Below are positions 59,027 to 64,000 of a stretch of DNA of 64,000 bases, one piece after another (within the stretch, counting starts at the first letter, position 1; each line of letters opens with the position of its first letter). This DNA comes from Hysterangium stoloniferum. Lineage: Eukaryota; Basidiomycota; Agaricomycetes; Hysterangiales; Hysterangiaceae. A model generated the notes under the pieces. That model worked only from the letters and a program-made list of their open reading frames with translations, was not told the DNA's origin and did no database searches. The translations under genes and the position numbers were made by a program. The stretch covers positions 513,892 to 577,891 of the forward strand of contig WHVD01000051.1 of NCBI GenBank assembly GCA_015178975.1. Direction: 5' to 3'.

Positions 59027-59166
59027 GAAGAAAAGTCTCACATCGAGTGACTGAAATTACCGCCGCTATTTTTCGAACCATATTCAAGATTGCGAGTTTC
59101 AAACATTTATACAGATCTAATCGACTTCGAATTTACACGTGGTTCCCTTCCCTCATTTTTCCCATC

Positions 59167-60333
59167 ATGTCGGCTTCTATAACCGATCCTCACCAAGTGC
59201 TGGAACAGCACAGTAACGAGATTCACGAACTCCAAGCCTCCCAGAAGCAAAAAATGGACTTGTTGCAGCAAATCCTCCAGCAACTTACCATACAGTCGCA
59301 ACCACCAGCAAATCCTCCACAGCCAACAGTGTTACCTACGTCGATTCCTTCTGCTGCTTCGACGAACTCAGGTCCGAAGGTCCCACTCCTGAATGCGTAT
59401 GATGGCGATCGATCTGGCGGACGCACCTTTTACAATTTGTGTCTGTTATACATTAGCATGAACGGGTCGAAATTCCAAATGGACGAGACAAAGGCACAGT
59501 GGGTGGTGTCGTTCATGAAAACCGGCCGAGCTGCCCTTTTTGTGAACCGGCTCATGAAGTCGTGGAGTCAAGGAGAGATGGTGCCTTTGTGGGAGACCTT
59601 TGTGCAGACCTTCGAGCATGAATTCTTTCCAGCTGACAAAGCAGTGACAGCCCATATCAAATTAGAAGGAACGACATACCATCAAGCCCAAAGAACCGTC
59701 GACGAGTACACTGATGAGTTTCGCGAACTCGTTGACCTTGCGGGTTACAAAGACTCGTTAGCTATTGTAATGAAATATTGACACGGCCTTTTACCGAATA
59801 TCCAGACCCAGGTCACGACAATGGAGAACTGCCCAAAGGATGACGATGAGCAAGGCTGGTATGACACCGCTTCCCGCTTTGACCGAAACCGAAATGCGAA
59901 CGAAATCTTTTGTTTGGCAGGCGTCACCACGCGACTGGTTGCACTGAAATCTGCAATGTTTCCTCGCATTGTACCCGCGTCGCTCCCCGCGTCGTTTACC
60001 CGTGTCGTTCCCCCACATCCTACGCCGACTCTACCCTCCTCTAGGCCAATCGACGCGATGGACGTCGATGCAACCAAAGGCCGCGGCCTTCCTTCAACCC
60101 TCTGCTTCGAATGTCGTCAACCAGGTCACTTCAGTCAAGACTGCCCTTGTAAACTGCAGAGGATCCGTTCGTTACTCACCAACCTTGATCAGGAAGGACA
60201 GGACATGGCCATGGATATCCTGCTTGCTGAAGCAGATGTCCGAATTGCTTGTAGTAGGGTGGCTGAAGCTGATGATTCTCCGAGAGGGGCAGATCTACAG
60301 CCTGTTTCGGGTTTTCCCAATAGCAGCGAGTGA
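59167..60333 (+). pseudogene. Ty3/gypsy gag
   Basis: ATG 59167 gives MSASITDPHQVLEQHSNEI with a coiled-coil stretch (HELQASQKQKMDLLQQILQ), a Pro-rich linker and the gag capsid region (AYDGDRSGGRTFYNLCLLY, WVVSFMKTGRAALFVNRLM, ETFVQTFEHEFFPADK). A TGA at 59779-59781 breaks the frame; the next codons (HGLLPNIQTQV) continue it, and the TGA fits an ancestral CGA. The second part carries the nucleocapsid CCHC knuckle CFECRQPGHFSQDCP. Gag packages element RNA into virus-like particles. It is dead because of the nonsense codon. Confidence 0.85.
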
Positions 60334-63300
60334 AGGGTATGCCCTCACTGCCACTTTCAAATAGATTCAGTGTCCTCTCAGTTGATGATGTATGTACAGT
60401 TAATACATCTGAAGTTGAACCTCCATTGAGTGAGGACACTGGAATTCAAGTCATACCTACCCCATCCAAGCCCCTTTCTGTCCATTCACATTGTAGAAGA
60501 CCAGTTTGGGAACGCCGTCTTCCAAAATCTTTCATTATTGCCTCAACTGCAACTGCCAAATCATTACACCTGAAAGCCGAACTCCAAACAACTGATACTG
60601 GTCTCCTCTGATCAACTCGTGCATTGGTTGATTATGGTGCAACTGGTTTGTTCATTGACCGAGACTATGTGCATGAAAATGGAATTGCCACACGATCACT
60701 CCTTTACCCAATCCATGTGTACAATGTAGATGGGACACCCAACGAAGCAGGTTCAATCACTGAAGTTGCTGAACTGGTCCTCCGTTACAAGGACCACTCA
60801 GAGAAGGTACTATTTGCAGTCACCAAGCTTGGGAAGGAATCCCTTTTGCTTGGCTATACCTGGCTTCGGGATCACAATCCTGAGATAAATTGGCAGACAC
60901 AAGAAGTCAAGATGACTCGTTGCAACCCACACTGTAAAGAGTGTAAAATATCAACCCTCCAGGCACGTGAAGAGATCAGATGTTTACAAGCTTGCAGAGA
61001 TGCCCCAGCCCCAATCTTCATATTGGAGGAAATAGAAGAGCCAATTCCTGACTTGCTACCTGATCAGTCTGATGAGGTGGAGGACCAAATGGATGACTCA
61101 ATTGAAGATGGAGATCGGGTATTTGTCACAGTGCTGCACCCAGAACTGACTCCAAGTCAGATTCGAGCATCTGCTACAGTGTCTCAGAGATTAGCAGAGG
61201 CTAGTGCAAGGTTCCACACACCGAGTCCAAAAGGTTTCTGACATGTTGTCCCAGAGTATCTCCACACCTTTAAAGATGTGTTTTCTAAGGAGTCATTTGA
61301 TTCACTACCAGATCGAAAGCCTTGGGACCATGCAATTGAACTAATCCCTGATGCAAAATCAACCAATTGCAAGGTCTACCCTATGTCCCTCAATGAGCAG
61401 ACAGAGCTGGATATCTTTATTGCTGAAAACTTGGCAACAGGTCGGATATGTCCTTCTAAGTCACCCATGGCATCCCCAGTTTTCTTCATCAAGAAGAAGG
61501 ATGGCTCCCTTCGACTTGTCCAAGATTATCATATACTGAATGACCAAACCATAAAAAATCGATATCCACTCCCACTCATTTCAGAGCTGGTAAATTGATT
61601 AAAAGGGGCACGGTATTTCACAAAGCTTAATGTTAGATGGGGCTACAACAATGTTCGCATAAAAGAAGGGGATGAGTGGAAGGCTGCCTTCCAAACAAAT
61701 AGAGGGTTGTTTGAACCCTTAGTCATGTTTTTCGGTCTCACTAATAGCCCAGCAACCTTCCAGACTATGATGAATGATATCTTCTGGGATTTTATTGCTG
61801 AAGGAGTTGTATGTGTCTACCTGGATGACATCCTCATCTTTACCAAGACACTTGAGGAACATCGCCGTGTCCTATTACTGGTCCTTGAGCGTCTTCGTGA
61901 GTATAAACTGTACCTTAAGCCAGAGAAATGTGAGTTTGAAAGAACAAAGATTGAATACCTGGGCCTAGTCATATCTGAAAACCAAGCAGAGATGGACCCA
62001 ATTAAGGTGTCAGGTGTGCGTGATTGGCCCACTCCAACTAGCCAGAAAGAGGTACAAGCCTTCCTTGGGTTTACCAACTTCTATAGGCGATTTATAGCGG
62101 ATTTCTCCCACCATGCACGACCACTGTTTGACCTCACAAAAAAGGAATCAGCTTGGAGGTGGACTATAACAGAGGACCAAGCTTTCCTTTTCCTCAAGGA
62201 TCTGGTTACAAATGCACTGATTCTGACAATGCCCAATGACTCAAAACCATTTCAAGTTGAAGCTGACTCATCAGACTATGCCACTGGAGCAGTCCTCTCA
62301 CAACAGCTGGATGGAAAGTGGCATCCTGTTGCCTTTTACTCAAAAAGCCTGTCAGCTGTTGAACGCAATTATGAGATCCATGACAAAGAGATGCTTGCAG
62401 TGATCCGTGCCTTTGATGAGTGGAGACATTTCCTAGAGGGGGCACGACACTCAGTGGAGGTGTGGACTGACCACAAAAACCTGGAGTACTTCATGTCTTC
62501 AAAGAAGTTAAATCGAAGACAGGCCAGATGGTCCCTGTTCCTGGCATGTTTTGATTTCCAACTGCACCACTGACCAGGACGCTCGATGGGCAAAACTGAT
62601 GCACTCTCTCGCTGGCCTGACCATGGCTCTGGTGAGGGTGACAACTCAGACATAACCCTACTTAAACCAGAGTTTTTTGCAATTTGAGCCATGGAGGGTG
62701 TGTCAATACATGGGCCAGAACGTGAATTTCTCACTGCTATTCGTCAAGGAAATGAGAAGGGTGAACAGGAGGAAGCAGTGATCACAGCAGTGAAGGAGCT
62801 CTGAAAATCTGGTGGCCGATCCATCAGATTAATGGAATGGTCAGAGAAGGATAGACTGGTATTGTATCGGGGAAAAATATATGTACCAACTGACCCAGAA
62901 CTGAGGCGTAGAATTGTGGAACAGCATCATGACTCTCAGGTTGCTGGCCATGCAGGACAATGGAAGACCTTAGAGCTGATCAGTCACAACTTTTGGTGGC
63001 CAGGTATATCACAATATATAGGGCAGTATGTCAAGACCTGTGACATTTGCATGCACACCAAGTTCCAGCGTCAAATGCCAATTGGGGAATTACACCCAAA
63101 TGCCACACCAGAAGATCGATGGGATACAACTAGTGTTGACTTCATAGTTGACCTACCTGAATCCCAAGGGTACGATTCAGTGATGGTGATTGTAGATCTC
63201 ATGACAAAGCGTGGACACTTCCTACCTACACATAAGACTGTTGACTCTGTTGGTGCAGCTTGGATCTTTTTCAAGGATGTGTGGAAGCATCATGGACTTC

Positions 63301-64000
63301 CACAGCAAGTTATCTCAGATTGTGGATCACAGTTTGCAAGTCAATTCACTTGGGAATTATACCGACTCCTTGGTATTCAACCAGCCTATTCCACAGCCTA
63401 CCACCCTCAGACTGATGGACAGACTGAACGAGTCAACCAAGAGTTGGAGACATATATACAGATTTTTGTAAATCAGCGCCAATCAGAATCTTCTCCCACT
63501 TGCAGAATTCCAATATAACAACCATATCCATGCATCTACACAACAGACACCATTCATGTTAGACTGTGGACATCATCCATGAATGGGTTTTGAACCAGAC
63601 CTTCGATCCAATAAGGTAGAATCAGTAAATGATTTTCGAGATCGAATGGCTGAAAACTCTTGAGGAGGCAAAAGCAGCACTGGCTAAAGCAAAAGATGAC
63701 ATGACAAAGTACTATAACCATCGGCGAACCCCAGCACCAAACTTCAAGGCAGGAGACCAAGTTTTCCTAGATGCCAGTGATATTCAAATGGCCCAGCCCT
63801 CAAAGAAGCTTTCACAACCTTTGATTAGGGCCATTTAAGGTACTTTGAACAGGTCTCACCAATTGCCCTAATAGATTGGAACTGCCCAGGTCCATGAACA
63901 GACTTCACCCAGTCTTCAATATGGTGAAACTGACACCAAAGATTGAGGATCCAATCACTGGCCGCCATGCTAAACCACCACCAGATCCAATAGTGGTAAA
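60330..64000 (+). pseudogene. Ty3/gypsy pol (protease-RT-RNase H-integrase), partial
   Basis: Pol follows gag in the -1 frame. The protease motif appears as LVDYGATGLFID (family D-S-G; here S is Y). The RT shows [18 protein letters not shown] and the catalytic VYLDDILIF; RNase H shows QVEADSSDYATGAVL and WTDHKNLEYF; integrase shows HHDSQVAGH...CDICMHTK (HHCC), D in TTSVDFIVDLPE, D in VISDCGSQFAS and E in TERVNQELE. In-frame TGA codons occur at 60609-60611, 61239-61241, 61596-61598, 62571-62573, about 62686, 62802 and about 63580, plus a frameshift near 63480. Most of these TGAs fit former CGA arginine codons. Non-functional. Confidence 0.88.

Larger units (their letters stand above)
58681..64000 (+). 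mobile_element. Ty3/gypsy LTR retrotransposon, decayed, runs off right edge
   Basis: The order is LTR, gag with CCHC knuckle, protease, reverse transcriptase, RNase H, integrase, which is the Ty3/gypsy order. Coding is interrupted by many TGA codons and one or more frameshifts. No 3' LTR in the window. Confidence 0.9.

Noticed and set aside
58681..64000. In-frame TGA codons as recoding (selenocysteine or readthrough)
   Set aside because: The TGAs are scattered through gag and all pol domains with no structural context, and they fit CpG decay of CGA codons.

Overview
The window is nuclear DNA from a filamentous basidiomycete, most likely an Agaricomycete. The evidence is very intron-dense genes with short (about 40-80 nt) GT-AG introns, a DUF6535 gene relic, HsbA-type and DUF7729-type cell-wall/secreted proteins, a PIF/Harbinger transposon with its MYB-like partner, and large CpG-poor retrotransposon blocks. 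No tRNA, rRNA or CRISPR array was recognised. Most genes appear in single frames only as exon scraps; coding structures were rebuilt by reading across GT-AG (and a few GC-AG) splice sites.

Layout. 1-181: 5' end of an unknown minus-strand gene. 2660-6701: a 21-exon mitochondrial 2-oxoadipate/2-oxoglutarate dehydrogenase E1 of DHTKD1 type. 7285-7821: neugrin/Rrg9-like mitochondrial protein (-). 7949-8619: coactosin-like actin-binding protein. 10005-11831: class-3/fatty aldehyde dehydrogenase (-). 11832-16561: gene-poor. 16562-17466: GPI-type cupredoxin-like cell-surface protein (-).

17764-33736: a family of four Mup1/LAT-type amino-acid permease copies. Copies A, C and D appear intact and copy B is a truncated pseudogene. 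A 6.7 kb stretch of CpG-poor repeats starts exactly where copy B breaks off and separates A/B from C/D. 34200-34560: HsbA relic. 35557-38130: DUF6535 pseudogene with several nonsense codons. 39077-39961: intact HsbA-like secreted protein (-). 41867-44850: PIF/Harbinger transposon genes with no visible decay. 45797-47532: MYND zinc-finger protein. 48448-49680: DUF7729 membrane/cell-wall protein (-).

52150-64000: a transposon graveyard. It holds a non-LTR retrotransposon 3' fragment, simple repeats, LTR-like repeats shared with the 21.7-27.8 kb block, two copies of a coiled-coil retroelement ORF, and a Ty3/gypsy element that runs off the right edge. The retroelement reading frames are broken mainly by TGA codons that fit an original CGA, as expected from deamination of methylated CpG.

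The host genes do not form one pathway. Loose themes are mitochondrial metabolism (E1, Rrg9-like) on the left and surface, secretion and uptake functions (cupredoxin-like, permeases, HsbA, DUF7729) in the middle, the latter interleaved with repeats that appear to have driven duplication and gene death.
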